Origin: Variovorax sp.
Lineage (GTDB): Bacteria > Pseudomonadota > Gammaproteobacteria > Burkholderiales > Burkholderiaceae_C
DNA: 64,000 nucleotides
Assembly (NCBI GenBank): GCA_017744285.1
Contig: JAGIBP010000015.1
Location: 1-64,000, forward strand
Direction of reading: 5' to 3'
In this document: positions 50,320 through 61,748 of the stretch, piece by piece
Numbering within the stretch: position 1 is the first letter of the stretch
Layout of the letters: each line of letters starts with the position of its first letter
Program-made: the position numbers and the translations under genes
Notes under the pieces: model-generated
The model's input: only the letters and a program-made list of their open reading frames with translations
What the model was told of the DNA's origin: nothing
The model's database searches: none

Positions 50320-52641
50320 ATGGTCAAGCGTTCCGGCGTCGATGTGATGGCTGCGGCTTCCCGCGGCCACGCATTGCCTTCGCCCGGACTCAAGGAAGCG
50401 CCGGTGCTGGAGCTGATGTGCTCGCACTTCGTGCTCACGCTGGCCGCCAAGCAGGGGCCGCGCTTCAACATTCGCCGCGACCTCAACGGGCTGCTGTCGC
50501 TCACGGGCCGGCACCTCGTCTGGCCGCTGCCGGTGCTGCAGCGCCTGCGCGAATTCCTGGTGCGCCGCTGCGTGGGCAACGATGTCTGGAAGGGCGTCGA
50601 GGACTACGACGGCCGCACGCTGCTGGAGCGCCACGGCGTCTGGCGCGGCCCGTATGAAGAAGGCACGCTCTTCTTCTATCTGGACGAGTACGCCAAGGAC
50701 CAGCCCAAGGACCTGCTGTCGGTGCTGTCGGTCACGCGCGACTGGCTCACGCATGCGCTGCGCAAGCAGTCCACGCTGGTCGAGAAGAACATCGATGCGC
50801 TCGCGGGCCTCCTGCAGTTGAACCGCGCCGAACGCGCGCTGCTGCTGTATGGCACGCTGGCGCGCTACCAGCGCGACCTGCGCTCGCTGCTGGTGGAGTT
50901 CAAGGTCAACAACGCGCCCGAGGCCTATGCCGCGATCGCGGAGGTGGCCGGCGTCAACGCGAGCGAAGTCGGCGAGGCGCTGCGCGCCGGCTCGCGGCTC
51001 GAGCGCATCGGGCTGGTCGAGAACCTGATCTCCGAGCACAACATCACCGACCTGGCCGATCTCATGAAGGTCAGCGAAAAGCTGCCGCCGGTGCTGATGC
51101 GCGAATACCGCGATCGCAACGAACTGATGGCGGTGTTCACGCGCCCGTCCGCGAAGAGCGCGCTCGCGGTGGCCGACTTCGCCTTTGTCGAGGAAGACGC
51201 GCAGATGCTCGTCACGCTGCTGCGCGCGGCGGTCGCGCGCAAGGAACCGGGCGTCAACGTGCTGCTCTACGGGCCGCCCGGCACGGGCAAGACCGAGCTC
51301 GCGAAAGTGGTCGCGCAGGCGGCGGGGCTGGAGCTGTTCGAAGTCGAATACGCCGATCGCGACGGCAACTCGCTCTCGGGCCGCGACCGCTACCGTTCGC
51401 TGCAGATCGCGCAGGTGTTCCTCAAGGGCAGCGAGCAGGCGGCGCTGCTCTTCGACGAAGTCGAGGACGTGTTCCCGCCGATCAGCACCGAAGCCGCGCA
51501 GATGATGGCGCGCGCCGAACAGGTGCCGTCGCCCGCGAGCGGCAGCGTGAGCGGCAAGGCGTGGGTCAACCAGATCCTCGAATCCAATGCGGTGCCCACG
51601 CTGTGGGTCACGAACCGCATCGAGCAGATCGATCCGGCCTTCCGGCGCCGCTTTGCCTACCACCTGGAGCTCAAGTCGCCGCCGCCCGGCGCGCGCGAGC
51701 AGCTGGTGCGCAAGACGCTCGAAGGCGTGTCGGTGTCCCACGAATTCACCGCCAAGCTGGCCGCGCGCAAGGGCCTGACGCCCGCGCAGATCCGCACCGC
51801 CGTGCGCTTCGCCGAACTCGCGAGCACCGATGGCGGCGGGATGGAGCGGCTGATCGAGCGCCAGCTCAAGAACGCCGATCTCGCGCTCGGCACGCTCGAC
51901 GGCCTTGGCGCGCGCCGCAGCGTGACCACCTACGACCTCGACATGCTCAACGTCGAAACCCGCTTCGAGGTCCCGCGCATCGTCGAGGCGCTCAGGGTGC
52001 GCGGCCACGGCACGCTGTGCTTCTACGGCGCGCCGGGCACCGGCAAGACCGCGCTGGCCGAGCACATCGCCAAGGCCATCGGCCGGCCGCTGATCATCAA
52101 GCAGGCGAGCGACCTGATGAGCAAGTACGTCGGCGAGACCGAGCAGAACATGGCCGCGATGTTCAAGGAGGCCGAGGCCGAGAAGGCCGTGCTGCTGCTC
52201 GACGAGGCCGACAGCTTCCTGCAGGACCGGCGCGGCGCGCAGCGCACCTACGAGGTCACCGAGGTCAACGAGATGCTGCAGGGCATGGAGCGCTTCGACG
52301 GCATCTTCGTGTGCACGACCAACCTGCTCGACCGCCTCGACCAGGCGGCGCTGCGCCGCTTCACCTTCAAGATCAAGTTCATGCCGCTGACCGCCGAGCA
52401 GCGCGAGCGCATGTTCGTCACCGAGGCGCTGGGCGGGAGCGGCGGGCGCCTGACGGACGAAATCCGCGAGCGCCTGTCGAGGCTGCCGCAGCTGTGCCCC
52501 GGCGACTTCGCCGCGGTGAAGCGCCAGATGGACATCCTGGCGGTCGAGTTCTCGCCTGCCGAGTTCCTCGACCAGCTCGACGCCGAACATCGCATCAAAC
52601 CCGAGGTGCGAGAATCGCGCGGCATCGGCTTCCTCCACTGA
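50320..52641 (+). CDS. Double AAA-domain ATPase, partly unrecognised
   Basis: A 773-residue protein with about 300 residues of N-terminal helical domain of no known family, then two AAA cassettes. First: Walker A GPPGTGKTE near residue 317, Walker B LLFDEVED near 374. Second: Walker A GAPGTGKTA near 569, Walker B LLLDEADS near 623, with SKYVGETEQN in the pore-loop position as in CDC48/FtsH-type AAA domains. It might unfold or remodel proteins, but no substrate adaptor is known. The S41 lipoprotein protease gene follows 59 bases later on the same strand. Start: ATG; upstream Met residues are not excluded. Confidence 0.88.
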   Translation: MVKRSGVDVMAAASRGHALPSPGLKEAPVLELMCSHFVLTLAAKQGPRFNIRRDLNGLLSLTGRHLVWPLPVLQRLREFLVRRCVGNDVWKGVEDYDGRTLLERHGVWRGPYEEGTLFFYLDEYAKDQPKDLLSVLSVTRDWLTHALRKQSTLVEKNIDALAGLLQLNRAERALLLYGTLARYQRDLRSLLVEFKVNNAPEAYAAIAEVAGVNASEVGEALRAGSRLERIGLVENLISEHNITDLADLMKVSEKLPPVLMREYRDRNELMAVFTRPSAKSALAVADFAFVEEDAQMLVTLLRAAVARKEPGVNVLLYGPPGTGKTELAKVVAQAAGLELFEVEYADRDGNSLSGRDRYRSLQIAQVFLKGSEQAALLFDEVEDVFPPISTEAAQMMARAEQVPSPASGSVSGKAWVNQILESNAVPTLWVTNRIEQIDPAFRRRFAYHLELKSPPPGAREQLVRKTLEGVSVSHEFTAKLAARKGLTPAQIRTAVRFAELASTDGGGMERLIERQLKNADLALGTLDGLGARRSVTTYDLDMLNVETRFEVPRIVEALRVRGHGTLCFYGAPGTGKTALAEHIAKAIGRPLIIKQASDLMSKYVGETEQNMAAMFKEAEAEKAVLLLDEADSFLQDRRGAQRTYEVTEVNEMLQGMERFDGIFVCTTNLLDRLDQAALRRFTFKIKFMPLTAEQRERMFVTEALGGSGGRLTDEIRERLSRLPQLCPGDFAAVKRQMDILAVEFSPAEFLDQLDAEHRIKPEVRESRGIGFLH

Positions 52642-52700
52642 GATCGAGCCGGTCTTCCGCATACATCGGCGCCCCTCGCGGCGCGCAGGGGAATCCGGCG

Positions 52701-54251
52701 ATGAGAGATCTCCGCATGCTGGGCGCGGTGCGCCGGGTCATGACGCTGGCCGCGTTCGCGGCCTTGGCTGCCTGCGGCGGTGGAGGGGGCGGCGGCGGGG
52801 GCGCGGTGTCGGCGCCCGCGCTCGCGGCCCCGGCGGCGGCAGACCCGGTGGTGGCCTCGTCGACCGTCGCCGGCATGTGCGCTTCGCCGCGCGGCGGCCT
52901 CGATCCTGCCACCGGCGTGGCGTATCCCGACCGCAGCGGCTCCGCCGCCGACGAGAAGACCTGGGTGAGGGGCTGGATCGACGAGACCTACCTGTGGTTC
53001 GACGAAGTCCCCACGAACCTCGTGGCGGCGAACTACGCCACGCCCGTCAGCTACTTCGATGCGCTCAAGACGCCGCAGTTGGCCGCCAGCGGTCGCGCCA
53101 AGGACCGCTACCACTTCACGCTCCCGACCGCCGACTACCGGGCGCAGTCGCAAAGCGGGATCGGCGTCGGGTACGGCTTCGAGCTCGCCTTGCTCAGCGC
53201 GTCGCCGCCGCGCGATGTGCGCGTGGCTTTCTCGGAGCCCGATTCGCCCGCGGCGCAGGCGGGCATCGTCCGCGGCACGAAGCTCGTGGCGATCGACGGC
53301 ATCGACGTTGCCAATGGAACGAACGTAGCTGCGCTCAATGCCGCCCTGGCGCCCGCGCAGGCGGGCGAGACGCACAGCTTCACGCTGCGCGCGCCCGACG
53401 GCGGCGAACGCGCCGTCACGCTCACGTCGGCACGCATCACGCAGACGCCGGTGCAGAACGTGAAGATCTTCTCGACGCCCAGCGGCTCGGTCGGCTACCT
53501 GCAGTTCAACGAGCACCTCGCGACCGCGGAGGTGCAGCTCCTTGCGGCCTTCAACCAGTTCCTGGCCGCCGGTGTGTCCGACCTCGTGCTCGACATGCGC
53601 TACAACGGCGGCGGCCTGCTCGACATCGCCAGCGAGCTGGCCTACATGATCGGCCCCACGGCCGCGACGAACGGCACCGTGTTCGAGCGCATGCAGTTCA
53701 ATCGCAAGAACCCCTTCGGCCTCGATCTCGCGCTGCCTTTCTATTCGACCACGCGCGGCCTTTCCGCGCCGCCCTTGCAGCCGCTGCCCAAGCTCGGCCT
53801 CTCGCGGGTGACGGTGCTGACCGGGCCCGACACCTGTTCCGCGAGCGAATCGGTCGTCAACGGCCTGCGTGGCGTCGGCGTCGCGGTGAACCTGGTCGGC
53901 GGCGCCACCTGCGGCAAGCCCTACGGCTTCTTCCCGCAGGACAACTGCGGCACCACCTACTTCGCGATCCAGTTCCGGGGCGTCAACCAGCAGGGCTTCG
54001 GCGACTACAGCGACGGCTTCGTGCCCACCTGCACCGTGGCCGACGACTTCGATCACGCGCTGGGCGATCTGGCCGAGGGGCGGCTCGCCGCGGCCCTGGC
54101 GCTGCGAAGCACCGGGGCCTGCCCCACTCCGTCGGCGAACAAGGCCGAGGTGGCGCGCAGCAAGGTCGAGGCGGGCGGAACGCCGTATCTCGTGCGCTCG
54201 CCGCTGCGCGAGAACCGGATCGTGAGCCCGCCGGGAGCCAGCCCCGGCTAG
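52701..54251 (+). CDS. S41-family peptidase, lipoprotein
   Basis: A 516-residue C-terminal-processing-type serine protease anchored as a lipoprotein: signal with lipobox LAAC (Cys25) followed by nine glycines. A PDZ-like segment (VAFSEPDSPAAQAGIVRGTK) lies near residues 175-200. The catalytic Ser is in GPDTCSASESVVNG near residue 380, and the paired Lys in GGATCGKPYGFFP near residue 405, as in the S41 Ser/Lys dyad. It probably trims or degrades envelope proteins. It follows the double-AAA gene, possibly in one operon. Substrate unknown. Confidence 0.92.
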   Translation: MRDLRMLGAVRRVMTLAAFAALAACGGGGGGGGGAVSAPALAAPAAADPVVASSTVAGMCASPRGGLDPATGVAYPDRSGSAADEKTWVRGWIDETYLWFDEVPTNLVAANYATPVSYFDALKTPQLAASGRAKDRYHFTLPTADYRAQSQSGIGVGYGFELALLSASPPRDVRVAFSEPDSPAAQAGIVRGTKLVAIDGIDVANGTNVAALNAALAPAQAGETHSFTLRAPDGGERAVTLTSARITQTPVQNVKIFSTPSGSVGYLQFNEHLATAEVQLLAAFNQFLAAGVSDLVLDMRYNGGGLLDIASELAYMIGPTAATNGTVFERMQFNRKNPFGLDLALPFYSTTRGLSAPPLQPLPKLGLSRVTVLTGPDTCSASESVVNGLRGVGVAVNLVGGATCGKPYGFFPQDNCGTTYFAIQFRGVNQQGFGDYSDGFVPTCTVADDFDHALGDLAEGRLAAALALRSTGACPTPSANKAEVARSKVEAGGTPYLVRSPLRENRIVSPPGASPG

Positions 54252-54257
54252 CTGGAA

Positions 54258-56135
<1,878 letters not shown>

Positions 56136-56173
56136 GGCGGGGTCTGGTTGTTTTCGGGCGGGCGGGAAAGGGC

Positions 56174-56245
56174 GCGCGCACCTCCCGTGCGCGCAACCCT
56201 GGATTGTCTCCCAAGCCTGCGCGGCCCGGAGGGCACTTCTACAAT
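56174..56245 (+). promoter_or_regulatory. Inverted repeat and TACAAT -10 upstream of the metH N-terminal gene
   Basis: GCGCGCAC (56174-56181) and GTGCGCGC (56187-56194) form a perfect 8-bp stem around CTCCC. TACAAT at 56240-56245 is a good -10 and would place the start near base 56252, directly before the ATG, again suggesting a leaderless transcript; no ribosome binding site is seen. No SAH riboswitch is visible here, unlike the core metH gene at 63.7 kb. Confidence 0.4.
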
Positions 56246-56252
56246 CCCCCCG

Positions 56253-57299
<1,047 letters not shown>

Positions 57300-57387
57300 G
57301 GCCCGAGGCCGCGCCCTGGCGTGTGAAGGCGAGGTGAAGAGGCTGTCCAAACGTTCCGGCGGTGCACGCCTCGGCCCAGCCCGCCGT

Positions 57388-57440
57388 TGTCAATGAACGG
57401 CTGTGTCCGATTGACACCGGCAATGCGGCCCACCTAACCT
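57388..57440 (+). promoter_or_regulatory. Dyad with embedded promoter upstream of the SH3 gene
   Basis: TGTCAAT (57388-57394) and ATTGACA (57410-57416) are a perfect 7-bp inverted repeat with a 15-base spacer. The right arm includes a consensus -35 (TTGACA, 57411-57416), followed after 18 bases by TAACCT (57435-57440). A repressor bound at the dyad would cover the promoter. AAGGAC precedes the SH3 gene ATG. Confidence 0.5.
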
Positions 57441-57464
57441 GCTTTGCACAAAGGACTTTCGCAC

Positions 57465-58271
57465 ATGCGCAGAACGACTTGGGCGTGGGCCGGCATCGGC
57501 ACCCTCGCCATCACGCTGCCACTGGCCGCGGCGGCACAACAGGCCTTCACACGCGGCAGCGTCAACCTCCGCGCCGGGCCTTCGAGTTCCTACCCGCTGG
57601 TGGCGACGCTCGCGCCGGGCCAGCCGCTGCAGGTGATGGGCTGCACGGCGGGCTACGGCTGGTGCGACGTGGTGCTTCCCGACGGCTTGCGCGGCTGGGC
57701 CTATGCGGGCAGCCTCGACTACGCCTACGAGCAGCAGCACGTGCCCCTGGCCACCTACGGCGCGGTGATCGGCGTGCCGATCGTGACCTTCGTCCTCGGC
57801 AGCTACTGGGGCGACTACTACCGCGATCGGCCCTGGTACAACCAGCCGCGCTGGTGGGGCGGCAGGCCCCCGCCGCCGCCGGGGCCGGGCTGGCGTCCGA
57901 TGCCGCCGCCGGCGCCGGCGTGGCGGCCCAACCCCTGGCCGGGGCAGGGCCCCCAGCCCGGTTTCCGTCCCCCGCCAGGCCATGTGCGGCCGCCGGCGCA
58001 GCCGTTCCGTCCGCCGCAGCCTCCCGGCATCCGCCCCCCGCATGACCCGGGGCCGAGGCCTCCGGGGCCGCCGGCCGGCGTCCGTCCGCCGTCGCCCGAC
58101 CACGGCTTCCGTCCCGGCGGCCCGGGCCGGCCCGAGTGGCGCGCGGCGCCGCCACGCGGCAACCCCGACGCGGGGCGCGGCCATGGACGCGGCGGTGAAG
58201 GAAACCGGCAGGGCGAAGGCGGTGGTGGTGGCGGCGGCCAGGGCCACGGGCGCGGCCACGGCGACCGCTGA
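57465..58271 (+). CDS. Exported SH3b-domain protein with Pro/Gly-rich tail
   Basis: A 268-residue protein: signal peptide (ending AAAAQQ), bacterial SH3 domain (about residues 30-85: RGSVNLRAGPSSSYPLVATL and MGCTAGYGWCDVVLPDGLRG), a hydrophobic stretch (YGAVIGVPIVTFVLGSYWG), and a C-terminal half that is nearly all Pro, Gly, Arg, Trp and His. The tail is low-complexity and probably unfolded, reaching across or onto the cell wall. Function is not known. The start is the ATG with AAGGAC upstream, not the earlier TTG. It is convergent with a LysR gene. Confidence 0.82.
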   Translation: MRRTTWAWAGIGTLAITLPLAAAAQQAFTRGSVNLRAGPSSSYPLVATLAPGQPLQVMGCTAGYGWCDVVLPDGLRGWAYAGSLDYAYEQQHVPLATYGAVIGVPIVTFVLGSYWGDYYRDRPWYNQPRWWGGRPPPPPGPGWRPMPPPAPAWRPNPWPGQGPQPGFRPPPGHVRPPAQPFRPPQPPGIRPPHDPGPRPPGPPAGVRPPSPDHGFRPGGPGRPEWRAAPPRGNPDAGRGHGRGGEGNRQGEGGGGGGGQGHGRGHGDR

Positions 58272-58277
58272 GCTCGC

Positions 58278-59165
58278 TCAGTCTTTCTTGCGGGCGATCA
58301 ACTCGACGAAGCGCTGGGCACCCAGCCCCAGCGGGCGCTCGCGCGACCAGACCACGTCCACCCACAGGTCCAGGCCGTTGGACAGGTTCTCGAAAGGGAT
58401 CTCGATCAGCGCGCCGGCCGCCACGTGCGGCCGCGCGAAATTGCGCGGCAGCCAGCCCCAGCCCAGGCCCGCGGTGATCAGGCTCAGCGCGGCCAGCGCG
58501 TTGTCGGTGCGCCAGACATGCCGCCCGAAGACGAAGCGCGGATCGCTGGTCGCCAGATCGCGTCCGGCCACCAGGATCTGGCGCGTGGTCGTCAGATGCG
58601 CCTCGCGCAGCCGCCCGCCGGCGGCGGCCAGCACCGGATGGTCGGGCGCCATCACCGCCACCATCGTGTCGTTGGCCACTTCCTGAAAGCCTTCGCGGCC
58701 GTCGAGGCTGGGCCGCTCGAACACCAGGGCGAGCTGCGCGCGCCCGCTGTGCAGCAGCGCCAGCGCATCGGCCTGCGGCGCGGCCAGCACCTCGACCTCC
58801 AGCAGCGGGTATTCCTGCGCGAGCGCCGCCAGCGCGCCGCTCCAGGGGGCGGCGAGCAGTTCGGGCGCGATCGCGAGCGTCAGCCGGTTCTCCAGCCCCT
58901 GGGTCAGCGCCAGCGCCTGCACCTGGAGCTGCTTGAGCTGCGCGGCGAGCAGCCGGGCCTGCGGCTCCAGCGAACGCGCGGCGGCCGTGGGCTGCGGCTC
59001 GCGGCCGCTGCGGTCGAAAAGCGGCAGGTCGAGCTCGGCCTCCAGGTGGGCGATCGCCATGCTGACCGCCGAGGGCACCCGGCCCAGCGCGCGCGCGGCG
59101 GCCGAGAACGAGCCGTGGTCGATGACTGCCAGAAAGACTTCCACGTTGTCGCTCGAAAAGCTCAT
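58278..59165 (-). CDS. LysR-family regulator, divergent from the PACE exporter
   Basis: A 295-residue LysR regulator: helix-turn-helix at about residues 4-60 (FLAVIDHGSFSAAARALGRV, PSAVSMAIAHLEAELD) and a standard effector domain. The ATG (MSFSSD) is chosen over a TTG 15 bases upstream. The gap to the PACE exporter gene is AT-rich and has stacked dyads, typical of a regulator that controls an exporter. The exported compound would be its likely ligand. Confidence 0.9.
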   Translation of the reverse strand: MSFSSDNVEVFLAVIDHGSFSAAARALGRVPSAVSMAIAHLEAELDLPLFDRSGREPQPTAAARSLEPQARLLAAQLKQLQVQALALTQGLENRLTLAIAPELLAAPWSGALAALAQEYPLLEVEVLAAPQADALALLHSGRAQLALVFERPSLDGREGFQEVANDTMVAVMAPDHPVLAAAGGRLREAHLTTTRQILVAGRDLATSDPRFVFGRHVWRTDNALAALSLITAGLGWGWLPRNFARPHVAAGALIEIPFENLSNGLDLWVDVVWSRERPLGLGAQRFVELIARKKD

Positions 59166-59175
59166 GGGCTGGTCT

Positions 59176-59229
59176 TTCAATTGAACTGATAGAAGATGAC
59201 TTTATATATCAGCAATAGACACATAAAGT
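59176..59229. promoter_or_regulatory. AT-rich control region with nested dyads between LysR and PACE genes
   Basis: Three inverted repeats overlap here: TTCAATTGAA (59176-59185, perfect palindrome), CTGATA-N15-TATCAG (59186-59212) and ACTTTAT-N17-ATAAAGT (59199-59229). In this GC-rich genome such an AT island is exceptional and marks operator and promoter DNA for both divergent genes. Confidence 0.6.
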
Positions 59230-59268
59230 ACGCCGCTGACCATCACCACTTTTCCGGGACAGATTTCA

Positions 59269-59724
59269 ATGCAAGGGCTCAAGCGCCGCGTCGTCTACAT
59301 CACGCTCTACGAGGCCATCGCCATCGCGGCGACCAGCGCCGGGCTGGCGCTGATGTCGGGCCAGGGGCTGGGCCATTCGGGCGTGCTGGCGGTCATTTCC
59401 TCGGTCATCGCGGTGCTCTGGAACCTCGCGTTCAACACCCTCTTCGAGCGCTGGGAAGCGCGCCAGGCGGTGCGCGGGCGCAGCGTGCGGCGCCGCATCG
59501 CGCACGCCATCGGCTTCGAGGGCGGACTGGCCGGCATCCTCGTGCCCATCTTCGCCTGGTGGCTGGGCGTGGGCCTCTGGCAGGCGCTGGCGATGGACTT
59601 CGGGCTGGTGCTGTTCTTCCTGGTCTATACCTTCGTCTTCAATTGGGTGTTCGACGCGGTGTTCGGGCTGCCGGCGTCGGCGGCGGCGCAGGGCCCGGCC
59701 CTGAACGTGGCGCTGGAGCGCTAG
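59269..59724 (+). CDS. PACE-family efflux transporter
   Basis: A 151-residue inner-membrane protein with four helices in two repeats of about 70 residues. The family consensus is recognisable in EAIAIAATSAGLALMSGQ, SSVIAVLWNLAFNTLFERWE and the second repeat FGLVLFFLVYTFVFNWVFD. PACE (AceI-like) proteins export biguanides and short diamines such as putrescine and cadaverine. Start: ATG after CAAT; ribosome binding site weak. LysR-divergent arrangement is usual for the family. It overlaps the next LysR gene by 4 bases at the 3' ends. Confidence 0.92.
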   Translation: MQGLKRRVVYITLYEAIAIAATSAGLALMSGQGLGHSGVLAVISSVIAVLWNLAFNTLFERWEARQAVRGRSVRRRIAHAIGFEGGLAGILVPIFAWWLGVGLWQALAMDFGLVLFFLVYTFVFNWVFDAVFGLPASAAAQGPALNVALER

Positions 59725-60671
59725 GCCGGCGTCTCGCCGATCTGCCGGATACCCGGCAAGCCCACCAGCGTCTTCGCCTGGCGCGAAACCGCCTCCCACA
59801 GGGCCTGCGCGGCCGGCGAGAGCGAACGCCCGGCCTGGCGGCTGATCTCCACCCGGCGCGGCGGAAATGCCGCCAGCGGCGTGAAACGCAGCGCCGGTTG
59901 CCGCATCTGGTGGAGCACCAGCGCCGGCAGGATCGCGACGCCCAGCCCCTGCTCCAGCACCGCCGCCAGGGTGCCGGTGTCGTCCATCGTGATGGCCGGA
60001 TGCGCGAAGGACTCGGGCAGGTCGGCCATGCCCTTCAGCAGTTCGTCGATCACCGACCACGTGCTCAGCCCGACGTACGGGAAGTCCTGGGCGTCCCGCA
60101 GCGTCACCTGGCTGGCCTGCAGGGCCGGATGGTCGCGGTGGCCCACGAGGCCGAACTGGTCCTCGATCAGCGGCGAATGTTCGATGTCGTCGTCCGCCTG
60201 GCGCGGCAGGGACGCGACGCAGAAGTCGGCCGCGCCCTCGCGCAGCGCGCGCACCATGGTCTCGGCCAGGGCGGTGCGCATTTCCACCTTCAGGCGCGAC
60301 GCCGGCTGCCACAGCCCGGCCAGGCATGGCGCCACGAGGCAGGCCAGCGCCGAGGTCGCGCCCATCACGCGCACCCGCCCGGTGTGCAACTGGCGCAGGT
60401 CGGCCATGTGCTGCATGCCCTCGTCCAGTTGCCGCAGGGAGTTGCGGACGTGTTGCAGGAAGGCGCCGCCGGCTTCGGTGAGCGACACGTGCCGCGTGGA
60501 GCGGTCGAACAGCCGCAGCCCGACCTGCGCCTCCAGCGTCTTGATGGTCTCCGACATCGCCGAGGGCGTCAGGTGCAGCGCCTTGGCCGCCTCGACGAAC
60601 GAGCCGCGCGCCGCGACCTCGTCCATGGCGCGCAGCTGCCGCAGCGACAGATTGTTCAAATTTCTCCACAT
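59721..60671 (-). CDS. LysR-family regulator, divergent from the Bug/MetX/aldolase operon
   Basis: A 316-residue LysR protein: NLSLRQLRAMDEVAARGSFV, then LTPSAMSETIKTLEAQVG form the winged helix (residues 6-64), the rest is the effector domain. It is divergent from the Bug receptor gene, so it most likely controls that three-gene operon in response to the transported acid. A dyad (ATTC-N9-GAAT) in the gap has the T-N11-A core. Confidence 0.92.
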   Translation of the reverse strand: MWRNLNNLSLRQLRAMDEVAARGSFVEAAKALHLTPSAMSETIKTLEAQVGLRLFDRSTRHVSLTEAGGAFLQHVRNSLRQLDEGMQHMADLRQLHTGRVRVMGATSALACLVAPCLAGLWQPASRLKVEMRTALAETMVRALREGAADFCVASLPRQADDDIEHSPLIEDQFGLVGHRDHPALQASQVTLRDAQDFPYVGLSTWSVIDELLKGMADLPESFAHPAITMDDTGTLAAVLEQGLGVAILPALVLHQMRQPALRFTPLAAFPPRRVEISRQAGRSLSPAAQALWEAVSRQAKTLVGLPGIRQIGETPA

Positions 60672-60684
60672 AGTGGCGCAATTT

Positions 60685-60701
60685 ATTCTGATAGTACGAA
60701 T
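60685..60701. promoter_or_regulatory. LysR-type operator candidate upstream of the Bug/MetX/aldolase operon
   Basis: ATTC-TGATAGTAC-GAAT contains the T-N11-A core. It lies 13 bases before the LysR ATG and about 50 bases before the Bug gene ATG. Only 4-bp arms, so the call is modest, but it is the only AT-rich dyad in the divergent gap. Confidence 0.4.
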
Positions 60702-60751
60702 GAAGGGGCGTTCCTAGAATTCTTTCGCATACAAGAAGGAGACAAATCCGT

Positions 60752-61741
60752 ATGCAAAAGAGCAAGTTCTTGGGGCTTCCGCGCCGTGGCGTTTTTCTTG
60801 CGTTGCTGCTCGGGCTGGGGGCCGCCACCCTGGCACCGGTGCGTGCCCAGGAGGCCGGCCAACCGATCCGCATGATCGTTCCCTTCGCCGCCGGCAGCTC
60901 GGTCGACATCCTGGCGCGGGTGGTGGCCGAGCCGATCGCGCACCAGCTCGGGCAGGTCATCGTCATCGACAACAGGGCGGGCGCCGGGGGCGGGGTCGGC
61001 GCGGCGGCCGCGGCGCAGACGCCGCCCAACGGGCAGAACCTCTTCTTCGGCACCGCCGGCACCCACGGCATCAATGCGAGCCTGTACAAGAAGCTGGGCT
61101 ACGACCCGGCCCGGGATTTCGACCCGGTCGCCGCGATCTCGGCCTCGGCGAACGTGCTGGTGGTCGGTTCCCGGTCGGACATCCGCACCGTGGCCGACCT
61201 GGTGCGCAAGGCGAAGGCGCAGCCGGACACGCTGACCATGGGCTCGGGCGGCAACGGCACCACGCCGCACCTCTCGGGCGTGCTGCTCAACCGGATGGCC
61301 GACATCCGCACCGTGCACGTCCCGTACACGAGCAAGGCGATCATGGACGTCATCGCCGGGCGGCTGGACTACAGCTTCGAATCGGTCCCCTCTGCCCTCC
61401 CGTTCATCCAGAGCGGCCAGGTCCGCGCGGTGGCCGTGACCGATGTGGACCGGGTGCGCATGCTGCCCGAGGTGCCGACCGTCGCCGAGCAGGGCTACCC
61501 GGGCTACCAGATCATGGCGTGGGTGGGCATCTTCGCGCCCAAGGGGTCGCCCAGGGCGTTCATCGAGCGGGTCAACGCGGCGACGAACAAGGCGCTGGCC
61601 GACCCCGCGCTGCTGAAGCGGCTGGCCGACCTCGGGAGCGCCCCGCTCGGCGGCACGCCCGAGCAACTGCGCCAGCGCGTCGATTTCGAGCTCAAGCGCT
61701 GGCCGGAGATCGTCCGCAGCGCCAACGTGACGATGGATTGA
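60752..61741 (+). CDS. Bug-family (TctC) solute receptor
   Basis: A 329-residue periplasmic receptor: signal peptide (FLALLLGLGAATLAPVRA), IRMIVPFAAGSSVDILARVV, NRAGAGGGVGAAAAAQTPPN and VPYTSKAIMDVIAGR. No TctA/B membrane genes are next to it. It is the first gene of a three-gene unit with a MetX-like acyltransferase and a class II aldolase (7 bases, then 4-base overlap), under a divergent LysR gene. The ligand is probably the carboxylic acid processed by those enzymes. GGAG precedes the ATG at a rather long spacing. Confidence 0.92.
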   Translation: MQKSKFLGLPRRGVFLALLLGLGAATLAPVRAQEAGQPIRMIVPFAAGSSVDILARVVAEPIAHQLGQVIVIDNRAGAGGGVGAAAAAQTPPNGQNLFFGTAGTHGINASLYKKLGYDPARDFDPVAAISASANVLVVGSRSDIRTVADLVRKAKAQPDTLTMGSGGNGTTPHLSGVLLNRMADIRTVHVPYTSKAIMDVIAGRLDYSFESVPSALPFIQSGQVRAVAVTDVDRVRMLPEVPTVAEQGYPGYQIMAWVGIFAPKGSPRAFIERVNAATNKALADPALLKRLADLGSAPLGGTPEQLRQRVDFELKRWPEIVRSANVTMD

Positions 61742-61748
61742 GCCTGCC

